This document shows, one piece after another, positions 28,508 through 36,268 of a DNA stretch of 43,769 nucleotides. The DNA is from a virus. The notes beneath the pieces were generated by a model. The model searched no databases. It was given only the letters and a program-made list of their open reading frames with translations, and had not been told where the DNA came from. Location of the stretch: IMG/VR virus record IMGVR_UViG_3300048050_000047, positions 1 to 43,769 of that record; one strand, given 5' to 3'. Numbering within the stretch: position 1 is the stretch's first letter; each line of letters begins with the position of its first letter. Made by a program: the position numbers and the translations under genes.

Positions 28508-29889
28508 TGTGTCACCGCTACGACCTGGCCGCTGAAGGCCGTGGAGGCCCCGAGGGTGCCTGCCGTCGTGTTCACCGGAGCCTCAAAGGTGCCTGACGCC
28601 GTCGTGTAAAAGAGGACGCCGCCTACCACGGACCAGGACAGGACTCCTTCGGGCACGAGCTCCGGGTCGGTGACGGTTCCGTCATTGTCGAAGGTTGCCA
28701 TGGCCACGCCGGAGAAGGTGCCGTCATCCGGACCCGCGAAGATCGCGCCCCCCGAGTAGGTCCAATTGGTCACAGCGGCGGCTCCAAAGTTTTCTCCATC
28801 CAAAATGTGAGAGACAGGAACAGCGGCAGTGTCATACCTGGTCAATGCTCCACTGGAATCGACCTTGAAAGTTGAGGTGCCGCTCGACCAAATCGATGAA
28901 TCGCAGAAAATCCCGAATCCGATATGAGTTGCAGCGAGACCAATGAATGAAGAAACTGGAGTTGTGGCAAAGGAAATTACTGTTGTTCCCTGTGGATTAA
29001 GGGTAATTGGATATGCTGAAAAATAATTGACTCCTGATCCTGGTATCACTTCTTCGTTTTGCAGCAAGTAAAGGGAATATCCGTCGGAGCTGCTAGCGAT
29101 CCATGAACTCCACGCAATTGATGCTCCGGGAAGTGCTAGGAAGAACCTATATGCCGAACTTTGATTCCCGAAGTCGATCGTTGAACTAGCCGTGATGATG
29201 ATTGCCTGCATCATCTGTGAATTAGAAGCGTAAATTGCATAGATATTTCCGACAGAATCTGCATAAAGCCATGTATTCTCAGCCCATATAAACGTCCCGG
29301 ACCGCAAGTTTGTACTTGTATCCCAGGTCGCGGAACCCGTCGACAACACGCTCGCCACCCCTGTGGCCATGTCCATCTTGTAGATAGATCCCCCCGCGAC
29401 GTACCAAGCATTCTCCCCTCGCGCGAAGATGTTCGCCCAGTTGTCGGGTATCACGGAGACGCTGGCGATCACTCCCGTCGAGATATTGAGGGTTGACGTG
29501 CCGGAAGATAGGGGCGACGCCCAGGTAAAGAGGATGTAATCCTCCGTGAGCTGCACGGCCTTGCTCACGGTCGCGGTGACGGTCAATCCCTCAGAATCCA
29601 GGAACGTCACAGACTCGGGCACGCCGGCGGACGAGATCGCTCCCAGCGTTGCCGAGGTCCCAGTCACGACGTCGCGTCCCGTGACCGATCGAGCAACCTT
29701 CGCCGCAGTCCCCTTGAGGTAGATGCCTTTGACGCCGGAGATCGAAGCGGTTGAGGGGATTCCTGTGGATGTCTTGGGCGTCGAGAACAGGCCGCAGCCG
29801 GCGAGCGCCAGGATCACGGCCAGCACGGAAAATAACTTCATTCCTTGAACCGGCGGAATCCTGGACAAGACGCTTTTGAATGATTTCAT
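28504..29889 (-). CDS. Prophage lipoprotein, moron-like, with propeller-like body
   Basis: AAGGAG is placed six bases before ATG 29889. The 461-residue protein has a signal peptide with lipobox LAGC (Cys32 modified), so it is a lipoprotein exposed in the envelope. A second Met at residue 17 would give a more usual signal length but has a weak ribosome site. A Ser/Thr-rich linker is followed by many short beta segments with W/Y/G turns (NIFARGENAWYVAGGSIYKMD, FIWAENTWLYADSVGNIYAIY), resembling a beta-propeller. It lies on the strand opposite to its late-gene neighbours, with its own promoter and terminator, as lysogenic-conversion genes do. It could block superinfection or alter the cell surface. 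Confidence 0.65.
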   Translation of the reverse strand: MKSFKSVLSRIPPVQGMKLFSVLAVILALAGCGLFSTPKTSTGIPSTASISGVKGIYLKGTAAKVARSVTGRDVVTGTSATLGAISSAGVPESVTFLDSEGLTVTATVSKAVQLTEDYILFTWASPLSSGTSTLNISTGVIASVSVIPDNWANIFARGENAWYVAGGSIYKMDMATGVASVLSTGSATWDTSTNLRSGTFIWAENTWLYADSVGNIYAIYASNSQMMQAIIITASSTIDFGNQSSAYRFFLALPGASIAWSSWIASSSDGYSLYLLQNEEVIPGSGVNYFSAYPITLNPQGTTVISFATTPVSSFIGLAATHIGFGIFCDSSIWSSGTSTFKVDSSGALTRYDTAAVPVSHILDGENFGAAAVTNWTYSGGAIFAGPDDGTFSGVAMATFDNDGTVTDPELVPEGVLSWSVVGGVLFYTTASGTFEAPVNTTAGTLGASTAFSGQVVAVTQ

Positions 29890-29913
29890 ATTGTCTCCTT
29901 GGGGAGATATCGA

Positions 29914-29942
29914 ACCTTATCCCTGCATACGCAGGGAGTCAA
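29914..29942 (-). promoter_or_regulatory. Lipoprotein promoter with palindrome in the spacer
   Basis: On the minus strand TTGACT (29942-29937) and TAAGGT (29919-29914) are 17 bases apart. The spacer holds the perfect palindrome CCCTGCATACGCAGGG (29921-29936; 6-4-6). The site differs from the GTCCGA family, so a different regulator would bind here. Confidence 0.65.
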
Positions 29943-29953
29943 GCATGTACATA

Positions 29954-29982
29954 TTGTCCGATTATTTCGGACGTTGTATAAT
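29954..29982 (+). promoter_or_regulatory. Rightward nuclease promoter with GTCCGA-N5-TCGGAC operator
   Basis: TTGTCC (29954-29959), a 17-base spacer and a perfect TATAAT (29977-29982) form a strong promoter. The perfect palindrome GTCCGATTATTTCGGAC (29956-29972) fills the space between the boxes. Transcription would start about 29989, only a few bases before ATG 29992, giving a nearly leaderless message. Confidence 0.75.
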
Positions 29983-29991
29983 ACTATCACC

Positions 29992-30399
29992 ATGGGTGAT
30001 CGAGAGAAAGAGATTGCTGACGAATATCTGCGGGGCCTGTCTCCCTCCTCGCGGCGGTTCCGGATCAACGCGGGCCAGGCCTGGGCCGCGGCCCCGAAGG
30101 ACACGCTACACGTCTCGAAGCCTACGACGGTTCGCGTGTATCCTGGCGACGTCGTCCTCCACCGGGCCAGAGTATTTCATGGGGCGCCTACGGGATTTTT
30201 CGACTACTGTGGTTGGGACGAGGTGCTGATCACGCAGGACATGGTCGGCCAGAAGGTTGCGATCTTCTGCGGGGACGAACTCAAGAGCGAGCACGACCGG
30301 CTGCGGCCCGAGCAGAAGCGGCTCGGGCAGAGCCTGGAAGGCCATGGCGGGCGGTGGCGGGTTATACACCTGGGCTCCGATCGGTCGCAGTGCGCTTGA
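29992..30399 (+). CDS. VRR-NUC domain nuclease
   Basis: The 135-residue protein matches the small phage VRR-NUC family: FRINAGQAW near residues 23-31, Asp71 in FFDYCGWDEVLITQDMVGQKVAIF, E-L-K at 96-98 and Gln108 in PEQKRLGQSLEGHGGRW, which together form the D-ExK-Q nuclease core. Such enzymes resolve or trim branched DNA during phage recombination and replication. It is the only rightward gene in the early region, has its own strong promoter with operator, and appears nearly leaderless. Its end overlaps the 3' end of the opposing early operon by 38 bases. ATG 29992 was chosen because upstream in-frame codons precede the -10 box. Confidence 0.72.
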   Translation: MGDREKEIADEYLRGLSPSSRRFRINAGQAWAAAPKDTLHVSKPTTVRVYPGDVVLHRARVFHGAPTGFFDYCGWDEVLITQDMVGQKVAIFCGDELKSEHDRLRPEQKRLGQSLEGHGGRWRVIHLGSDRSQCA

Positions 30400-30559
30400 T
30401 CTCATCAATTTTGGTATTTCCCCTGAGCATATCCAGCAAGTCAGCGCGTTGAATTTCCGTAAACGCGATCAGTTCGAAAACATCAAAGCCATCGTTTTCT
30501 CGGTTCATCCGGATATGGCCCTCGTCGTCCTCTTCGATTGTTACTGTCCACTTTTTCAT
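30362..30559 (-). CDS. Small acidic hypothetical protein (65 aa), last gene of the early operon
   Basis: ATG 30559 follows AAGGAG by six bases and overlaps the stop of the ParB-like gene (ATGA). The 65 residues begin MKKWTVTIEEDDEGHIRM and include a helix EIQRADLLDMLRG. It looks like a small soluble alpha/beta protein. An in-frame upstream Met (30634) would lie inside the ParB gene and was rejected. The last bases overlap the convergent nuclease gene. Function unknown. Confidence 0.6.
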   Translation of the reverse strand: MKKWTVTIEEDDEGHIRMNRENDGFDVFELIAFTEIQRADLLDMLRGNTKIDEIKRTATDRSPGV

Positions 30560-31203
30560 GTGCTCTCCTTTTCGTCCGGGAATATCTTCCCGAGGCATTC
30601 CAGAACCTCTTGCCGGACGGCGACGTCCTTGCAAACGATCCGGACCGTGTATCCTCGGTATTCGATCTTGATCTTCTTGTTCTTCCTAAACATGCCGTAG
30701 AGCCCGTCGCGCCTGGCTCTTCCTAGTATCTGGCCAGCAGTAAGATTCTTCACCTCTGTGACATCGGCCATGTTTGAGGCGTACTTCGCCGCGCCGTACT
30801 GGTTGGCGACCCAAGCGACCGGCCTCCCGATGCGGCGAGCGATCCCGGCGTTCGTGAGTCCTGGGGTCTGCTCCTTCAGGCGGTCGAAGGTGTCCACGAG
30901 TTCCATGGCGCTCATTTGCTTGCGGTGCGTGTTCTCGACGAGCTGGATATAAATCCTCTCGTCCTCGGAGATGTCGGACCTGATCACGCAAGGGATGGTC
31001 TCGTCTCCGTGCATTTTCATGGCCAGGAAGCGCCGGTGCCCCGAGATGATCTCGTACCGGCCCCCGACCGGCCGGACGATGATCGGCTGTAGGATATCGA
31101 AGCGGTCGATGCTTTCAGCGAGATCCGAAAGCTCGGTTTCCGACTCCTCTCGGACGTTGTCCTTCTTGTAAATGAGATCGATAGGAATATTCCCCAATTT
31201 CAT
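30556..31203 (-). CDS. ParB/Srx-fold protein (short form)
   Basis: The 215-residue protein has an N-terminal ParB-like domain: IPIDLIYKKDNVREE, LAESIDRFDILQPIIVRP, YEIISGHRRFLAMKMHGDETIPCVI and YIQLVENTHRKQMSAMELVDTFDRL. A helix-turn-helix (LTNAGIARRIGRPVAWVANQYGAAKY, about 115-140) follows. GHRR is the nucleotide-binding box of the ParB CTPase family. Its C-terminus (FRKNKKIKIEYRGYTVRIV) is basic and could bind DNA. It starts overlapping the helicase stop (ATGA). Role may be segregation, replication control or a ParB-like nuclease; no ParA partner is visible. Confidence 0.75.
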   Translation of the reverse strand: MKLGNIPIDLIYKKDNVREESETELSDLAESIDRFDILQPIIVRPVGGRYEIISGHRRFLAMKMHGDETIPCVIRSDISEDERIYIQLVENTHRKQMSAMELVDTFDRLKEQTPGLTNAGIARRIGRPVAWVANQYGAAKYASNMADVTEVKNLTAGQILGRARRDGLYGMFRKNKKIKIEYRGYTVRIVCKDVAVRQEVLECLGKIFPDEKEST

Positions 31204-32831
31204 GCTATCTCCTCCTCCGCTTGCTCGCGGTGCTCTCTAATTTCTTTTGCCTTGAACCAGGCCCAACCGGGCTTAAAACCACGTACTTTCGCGATCGCGT
31301 GAAGCAGGGGAACGTTGGCCGTTATTCGGCCATCACAGACTTTCCAGTAGGCCCACATCGGCTTGTACCCGAGCTCGTCTGCCACCTTCAGGAGATCCTC
31401 GACGGCGCTGATGTCGATCTCGATCGCGTCCTTGAGGGCGTCAACCGCGCGACCGATGCGGTCCTGGACGTCGCGCTTCTCCTCGGGATCAAGCGTGTTC
31501 CGGGTCTTTAGAGCGGTGCGCTCTTCTAGCGTGGCATCCACGACCACAAGTTCAGCGCGGCGGGGATCTCCTTCCGACTCGGGCTTCAAGTTGCAGCCAG
31601 CGCAAGAGGCTTTGCCGCAGTACTGGTAGTCGAGGTACGGACACTGCTTTAACGGTATGTCACGCTTGGCCCGTTCACGCTTAAAGCGGCCGTAGAAGTT
31701 CCAGGCTAGATTTTCGAGGTAGAATAATGGAACGCCAGGAGCTGAGGGATCGGTATGCTCTTGGACAAGATTAGCATGGTCAAAGAATAGCGCCTCGTCC
31801 TTGCCTTCAAAAGGACGGAGAATCCGACCGACCATCTGGAAATACAAACTCCTAGATAACGTTGGCCTAATCGAAGCGCCGTATTCCACCCTGGGGACAT
31901 CGAGCCCGTAAGTGGCAATTTCGCAATTTGTAAGTCCATCGATCTCTCCCTTTTTGAGCCCTTCAACCAGGGTCCGGCGCTTGGCCTCGGCCATGGTTCC
32001 CTCAATGCAAAAGAACTTGAACCCTGCCTCGCTGAACCGTTCGGCGGTCTCGTAGGCAGACTTTACCGAACGGCAGAAGATCAGGGCGCTCTTGTTCGTT
32101 CCGTCGGGGCGCTTGCCATATTTTTTGTAGTAGTCCACCACTTCGCCATAGACATGGCGCTTCTGAAGGAGGGCCTCGAGCTCGTCGGCATCGAACTCGG
32201 TGCCTTTCCGGTGGATGTCCTCCAGGCCCTCGATGGGCGGGGCAAAGTACCGCAGGGGCGAGAGGAACCCGCGCTCTGTGAGCCAAGGGATGGATGGGCC
32301 GTAGTGGATCCCGTCATAGACTTCGGAGAGTCCGCGACCGTCGAGACGCTCAGGTGTCGCCGTCACCCCTATGACCTTGCAGGTTCCAGGAGCGGCCGCG
32401 ATGATGCGGATCTGCGCATCGAGGGCTATGTGACACTCGTCGAAAATGATGAGGTCGGGCCAATTTTTGATTTTATCCAGGCGCCGGAGGAGCGTGTCCT
32501 CGGAGACAACATGGACCTTAAAAGCCCTGGATTCCTGGCAACCTGCGGAGATTGATCCATGAGGCACTTTCCATCGGGTAAGGTGATCTGACCCCTGCAG
32601 GAGGAGTTCGTTCCGAGGCACGACAAACCAAACGCGGCGGTCGCGGCCGAACGCGCTCGCGATGATCTCGGCCCCGATAGGCGTCTTCCCTGCCCCTGTG
32701 GCGAGTTGGAGGCAGACGGCGCGATTGTGCCGTGTCTCAGTCTGCATGGTCTCGAGGTTGAGAACATCGTGTGTGCCCCGCAGCAATTCCCGAAGTGCGT
32801 CGACGGCCTGTGACTGGTAGTCTCTCAGCAT
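31200..32831 (-). CDS. SF2 DEAD/DEAH-type helicase with C-terminal zinc cluster
   Basis: From ATG 32831 the 543-residue protein has the SF2 helicase motifs: Q-like start (MLRDYQSQAVDAL), GAGKT (46-50), DECH (131-134), TATP (157-160) and QMVGRILRP (332-340). A C-rich segment (Cys397, Cys405, Cys410, Cys413) follows, then a helical tail with a repeated motif (GYKPMWAYWKV and GFKPGWAWFKAKEI). It unwinds or remodels DNA during phage replication or recombination; the family resembles Res-subunit-like phage helicases. The ATG overlaps the stop of the HNH-like gene. Upstream in-frame Met at 32954 lies inside that gene and was rejected. Confidence 0.88.
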   Translation of the reverse strand: MLRDYQSQAVDALRELLRGTHDVLNLETMQTETRHNRAVCLQLATGAGKTPIGAEIIASAFGRDRRVWFVVPRNELLLQGSDHLTRWKVPHGSISAGCQESRAFKVHVVSEDTLLRRLDKIKNWPDLIIFDECHIALDAQIRIIAAAPGTCKVIGVTATPERLDGRGLSEVYDGIHYGPSIPWLTERGFLSPLRYFAPPIEGLEDIHRKGTEFDADELEALLQKRHVYGEVVDYYKKYGKRPDGTNKSALIFCRSVKSAYETAERFSEAGFKFFCIEGTMAEAKRRTLVEGLKKGEIDGLTNCEIATYGLDVPRVEYGASIRPTLSRSLYFQMVGRILRPFEGKDEALFFDHANLVQEHTDPSAPGVPLFYLENLAWNFYGRFKRERAKRDIPLKQCPYLDYQYCGKASCAGCNLKPESEGDPRRAELVVVDATLEERTALKTRNTLDPEEKRDVQDRIGRAVDALKDAIEIDISAVEDLLKVADELGYKPMWAYWKVCDGRITANVPLLHAIAKVRGFKPGWAWFKAKEIREHREQAEEEIA

Positions 32832-33040
32832 AGGCCGAGCTCCAGGTTTCCAGCGGCCGCTCGCTCTTTGATTCCCGTAGCTCGATGCTTCGCGTCGTAG
32901 CCGGCTGGTGTGCGAATGATGTAGTGATGATTCGGCACCCCACACCATTCGCACTTATCCCCGGCTCTGGCCTTGATCCTTTCGCGGATTTCTGGCCAGT
33001 TCTTCGGATAGCGGTTCTTATCCTCAGGTCTAATTGGCAT
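32825..33040 (-). CDS. N-terminal half of an HNH endonuclease (zinc-finger part only)
   Basis: GAGAGG precedes ATG 33040. The 71 residues begin MPIRPEDKNRYPKNWPEIR and run through ERIKARAGDKCEWCGVPN, the N-terminal hallmark of a common phage HNH family in which CxxC binds zinc. The catalytic half (the H-D-H segment, usually VLTVAHLDH, and a CQRCH finger) is absent. The frame ends at a stop overlapping the helicase start. It may be a decayed homing-type endonuclease, or a small zinc protein kept for coupling. Upstream, the neighbour at 33074 may also derive from such a mobile module. Confidence 0.65.
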   Translation of the reverse strand: MPIRPEDKNRYPKNWPEIRERIKARAGDKCEWCGVPNHHYIIRTPAGYDAKHRATGIKERAAAGNLELGLC

Positions 33041-33073
33041 AAGAACCTCTCACCATACAACTCGATTTATTTC

Positions 33074-33373
33074 TCACCACAGCTTTCCCTCCTTCTGTGG
33101 TCGCAGAAGACGGCGGGGCTGGTTGTCTTGGACCACCGGCCGCCCCTCCGCACCCTCGCAAGAGTCCGAGTACTCGAAGCGATACCCCTTGTAGCAGCTC
33201 TTACCTTGGCTCATGACGTCCCACACCTGCTGCAGTTTCGCGAACCGGCGAGCAACCTTGCCGGTATTGCGGAGGCTCAGATATCCCTCTGCGCGTGGTC
33301 CAAGGGCTGACCAGGCCATGCGCTCGTCAACCCAGTCCACGGCCAGGCGCATCGTGGCGAAGTACCGCGCCAC
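33074..33373 (-). CDS. Small hypothetical protein (about 99 aa) in early operon, NUMOD-like features
   Basis: GTG 33373, with AGGCGAG close upstream, gives a 99-residue protein beginning (as Met) after GES. An ATG at 33418 directly abuts the -10 box and would lie at or before the transcription start, so it is unlikely to be used. The sequence contains EGYLSLRNTGKVARRFAKLQQVWDVMSQGKSCYKGYRFEYSDS, loosely like the intron-nuclease DNA-binding repeat (NUMOD1/IENR1), where a GK-x-x-x-GYxFxY motif ends each unit. The tail is disordered and basic. Assignment is tentative. Confidence 0.45.
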   Translation of the reverse strand: MARYFATMRLAVDWVDERMAWSALGPRAEGYLSLRNTGKVARRFAKLQQVWDVMSQGKSCYKGYRFEYSDSCEGAEGRPVVQDNQPRRLLRPQKEGKLW

Positions 33374-33419
33374 GCTCTCGCCTGGAGCCGTGACGCGGGT
33401 CCCGCGGCCGGACCTCATT

Positions 33420-33447
33420 TATATAGACCTGTCCGATTTGTTCGGAC
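33420..33447 (-). promoter_or_regulatory. Internal early promoter with GTCCGA-N5-TCGGAC operator
   Basis: GTCCGATTTGTTCGGAC (33431-33447) is a perfect palindrome with a 5-bp spacer. On the minus strand it sits just upstream of TATATA (33425-33420), with a GCGTCC box in the -35 area (18-base spacing). It lies between the ASCH-like gene and the 33074-33373 gene and would drive the distal part of the early operon. Confidence 0.6.
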
Positions 33448-33457
33448 GCTTGAATAG

Positions 33458-34297
33458 TTACGCATTGGCGGCCTCGATCTTCTTGAACGTGATCGGGAAC
33501 ACAAACGGGTTCCCCTGTATCACCCATGGCTTGCCCCTGTATTCCCTGGTTTCCTGGATGTCATCCCAGGGATAGCTCACGTAGGACACGATGCACTTTT
33601 TCTCGTAGATGGGCTTGGGCGCGGCGTTGATGGAGTCCCAAAGGGTTTCGAATGAGTGCCTTGCAGAAAGTACATACCTTATCTGGTTCCGGGCTTTGTT
33701 GTAGTTTTCAAAAAGCTCTACGCCCATCCCGTAATCAAATCCCAAATAACGGACGCCTTCCGCTCTTGCGTCTTCCTCGCTTATATCCTGCAAGCGCTCG
33801 GCTCTGACGGCGGTAATTTCGAGGGTGATGCGCGATGCCCATCGAGGCATGAAGATCGAGGGACGCCAATCTCCTATTTGCCGATCGTAAAGTTTGATGT
33901 ATGGGTCTTTGTCGATCGGCCCTGAATAATGCAATCTTTTATCACAATTACTGTTAGACTCACTGGCTCGATAAACAATGCGATAATCGGCATCTGTCGT
34001 ATTGCCCAAAGATGACGAGATGTCGGCCTCCATGCTCCATGATTCCCTCACCCATAGCCTGTCTCCGGGCTGGCCGTAGGGACAGCGTGCTTTAATTTGT
34101 CCCTGGGCCATATATTGCATGTTGGATTCGGGTACAACTGTCGCCATTCCGCGCTCGCTTTGGGGATCGAGTATCCATCCGCCCCATCGATAGCCTGATG
34201 CGGGAAATTGCTTCACTACCCGCCGCGTCATGGTCTTGCTGCCGTCAAGGATCCTGTTCACGTTAGTTCCGGTCATCAGAATCGGAGTCATTTTCAT
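33458..34297 (-). CDS. ASCH/PUA-like domain phage protein
   Basis: The 279-residue protein begins MKMTPILMTGTNVNRILDGSKTMTRRVVK, then has ARCPYGQPGDRLWVRESWSME and WRPSIFMPRWASRITLEITAVRAERLQDISEEDARAEGV. This is the arrangement of a widespread phage family with an ASCH-like (PUA-fold) domain, expected to bind nucleic acid or nucleotides. The function of these phage proteins is not established. It is coupled to the ParB-like gene (ATGA overlap at 34294-34297). C-terminal aromatic residues are a recurrent feature of the family. Confidence 0.75.
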   Translation of the reverse strand: MKMTPILMTGTNVNRILDGSKTMTRRVVKQFPASGYRWGGWILDPQSERGMATVVPESNMQYMAQGQIKARCPYGQPGDRLWVRESWSMEADISSSLGNTTDADYRIVYRASESNSNCDKRLHYSGPIDKDPYIKLYDRQIGDWRPSIFMPRWASRITLEITAVRAERLQDISEEDARAEGVRYLGFDYGMGVELFENYNKARNQIRYVLSARHSFETLWDSINAAPKPIYEKKCIVSYVSYPWDDIQETREYRGKPWVIQGNPFVFPITFKKIEAANA

Positions 34298-35871
34298 GCC
34301 TGTTCCTCCTCATCTTCGCCGCCATCTTCCTCGTCTCCGAAGTTGTTCTTCGGGTTCAGTTCCTGCACCGTAAGCCCCGCAGACTCTGCGGCCGAGGCGA
34401 TCAGTGCGTCGACGTCCAGACCTGCGGCGAGGGCGGCCGCCCTGAAGTTCTTATCGATTCCTCTGGAATAGTTACCGTTTGACTTCACGCGCCCCGCGAG
34501 AGCGATCGTGACGAGCTCCTGGAGGAAATCGATCTCTTCCTGCGCGGCCATGTGCTGCTCGAATGCCTTGTTGTAATCCAAGTGTCCGGCAGGCGGATCG
34601 TACTTTCCCTTTATCCTGGGGATTTCCCATCCTTCAACCTTGCAGATGTTGATTTTCGATTCATGCTCCATCCTGTCCCAGAAGATCTTCAAGATGGCCT
34701 TCTTGGCCGCAGGATCCATGAGCAGGTTCCCGCTCAAGATATGCTTCGCCTGGCTGTAGATCGAGAGCTTTAGCTTTTCCTCGGTATCGTTGAGCAACTT
34801 CTCGCGGGCTTTCTCGGCCTTGCGCCTGGCTTTCTCATCAGGATCCAGGTCCAGGGATGATTTAGGTATAATACCCCAGGTCACCCGGCCAGGGCTGTCG
34901 CCGGCGACGACGAGGATCCTTGTGGCGCCCGGATCCTTCTTCTTGCACTCGTGCCAATCGTAGCTATCCAGTACTCCCTTCTCTAGGCTCTGGCGCCCCC
35001 GGTACGAATCGCTGACCTCGACGTACTTCTCGTCCTTCAGCTCTTCCCGGCGCCGCTTGATCATTAACTGGCCCTTCATCTCGAAGCATTCCGGATCCGT
35101 GCAACTGTCATGCTTTCCGAGTACTTCGGCCTCGGAGAACAGGAGCGGGTTGGCCCCGGTGCGCTTCGGGCAGAGCTTGCAGCTGCCGGCGGCGGGATAG
35201 AGCTTGGCATCATCGACTTTCCAGGTGGAGCTCGAGAGCTCCAGGAGGATGTTCCTTTTGATGGAGCTGTCGAGATCCTTCACGCTGCACGTCTCTCTGT
35301 CTTTGTCCTCGAGGCCGCCACGGAATGCCAGGTCGAGGGCGTCCTTCTGCTGGATCCTGGGAAGCCTGGCGATGAGGAGGGCGTGTCCGACGGAGATCGT
35401 CCCGTCGGCGAGCAAATCCTGGGCATCGGCGATGAGGTCCAGGAGCTTGAGGCGCTGGTAGACGTAGGCCGTGGAGCGGCCGACCTGCTGGGCGATGTAC
35501 TCGACCTCGCAGTGGCCTTCTTCCTCGAGGCGCTTGAAACCGTCGGCTTCGTCGAGAGGGTGAATTTCCTCGCGCTGCAGGTTCTCGATGATCTGGATCC
35601 GGAGCGCGGTCTCGTCGTCGAGATCTCGGATCACGCAGGGCAAGGTGGCGACGCCGGCGAGCTTCGAGGCCCTCCAGCGGCGTTCTCCGGCCACGAGCTC
35701 GTACTTGTCGCCCTTAGGGCGGACTACGGCCGGCTGCTGTACTCCGATGGCCTTGATGCTCTCCGCGAGCTCCTGGAGCTTGACCTGGTCGAATCCGCCG
35801 ATAGTGCGGTTGTGCCCGGAGGGGACGATCTCCTCGAGGGGGATGTTGTTGATGGCTTCGTACTCGCTCAT
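34294..35871 (-). CDS. ParB-like protein (long form) with central cysteine-rich region
   Basis: From ATG 35871 the 525-residue protein has a canonical ParB N-terminal domain (IPLEEIVPSGHNRTIGGFD, LAESIKAIGVQQPAVVRP, YELVAGERRWRASKLAGVATLPCVI, IQIIENLQREEIHPLDEADGF) and a helix-turn-helix domain (VEYIAQQVGRSTAYVYQRLKLLDL). A cysteine-rich segment (CKLCPKRTG, then CTDPECFEMK) follows, a feature of PRTRC-type and phage ParB homologues. The C-terminus is acidic. The start overlaps the frameshifted winged-helix gene (ATGA). An upstream in-frame Met (36000) has no coding support. No ParA is seen; the role may be replication or partition. Confidence 0.82.
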   Translation of the reverse strand: MSEYEAINNIPLEEIVPSGHNRTIGGFDQVKLQELAESIKAIGVQQPAVVRPKGDKYELVAGERRWRASKLAGVATLPCVIRDLDDETALRIQIIENLQREEIHPLDEADGFKRLEEEGHCEVEYIAQQVGRSTAYVYQRLKLLDLIADAQDLLADGTISVGHALLIARLPRIQQKDALDLAFRGGLEDKDRETCSVKDLDSSIKRNILLELSSSTWKVDDAKLYPAAGSCKLCPKRTGANPLLFSEAEVLGKHDSCTDPECFEMKGQLMIKRRREELKDEKYVEVSDSYRGRQSLEKGVLDSYDWHECKKKDPGATRILVVAGDSPGRVTWGIIPKSSLDLDPDEKARRKAEKAREKLLNDTEEKLKLSIYSQAKHILSGNLLMDPAAKKAILKIFWDRMEHESKINICKVEGWEIPRIKGKYDPPAGHLDYNKAFEQHMAAQEEIDFLQELVTIALAGRVKSNGNYSRGIDKNFRAAALAAGLDVDALIASAAESAGLTVQELNPKNNFGDEEDGGEDEEEQA

Positions 35872-36268
35872 TTGATCACCCCGGCCGCGATAGCCGCGTC
35901 GAGCCCCGCGTCCGTCAGGCGGAACGCATAATGCAGGGGAAGCCCGCGGCCTATCGCGCGCTCGAGGTATCCCCTGGCGTAGAGCCTGGTCATAGCGCAC
36001 TCCACGGACTTCTGGGACAATCCGGAATTGTTAGCGCATACACTTCCCTGATCGTTCGCCAGCCGAGGCTTGACATGATGGTAAGCACCGCTTTCTGGCT
36101 TTCCCCGATTTCGTTCTTCATCTCCTCTTCCTCCTTCCAACTTTCCCAAGATTTGGTTTCCCGTATCTCTCGTACTTCTTCTTTCCTGCGATCATCCTCA
36201 GCGTCCTGGTCTTCTTCAGGCGGTGCCGGACGATCCGGGAGAATTCCCTGACTAAAATGGCAGATCAT
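35868..36268 (-). pseudogene. Winged-helix regulator gene interrupted by a frameshift
   Basis: Two overlapping frames each carry part of one protein. Frame one, from ATG 36268 (or 36124 behind GGAGGAAGAGGAG), reads MKNEIGESQKAVLTIMSSLGWRTIREVYALT and then runs out at 35990. Frame two continues with SGLSQKSVECAMTRLYARGYLERAIGRGLP and ends LTDAGLDAAIAAGVIK at 35868. Joined near 36027-36033 they make a complete MarR/winged-helix domain. No slippery heptamer is present, so this is likely a one-base insertion (or sequencing error) rather than programmed shifting. The upstream acidic 48 residues could be a separate extension. Confidence 0.65.

Noticed and set aside
29841-29889. Met at residue 17 as the lipoprotein start
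   Set aside because: It gives a more usual signal peptide, but AAGGAG lies six bases before the first ATG, so the longer form was kept. This remains open.
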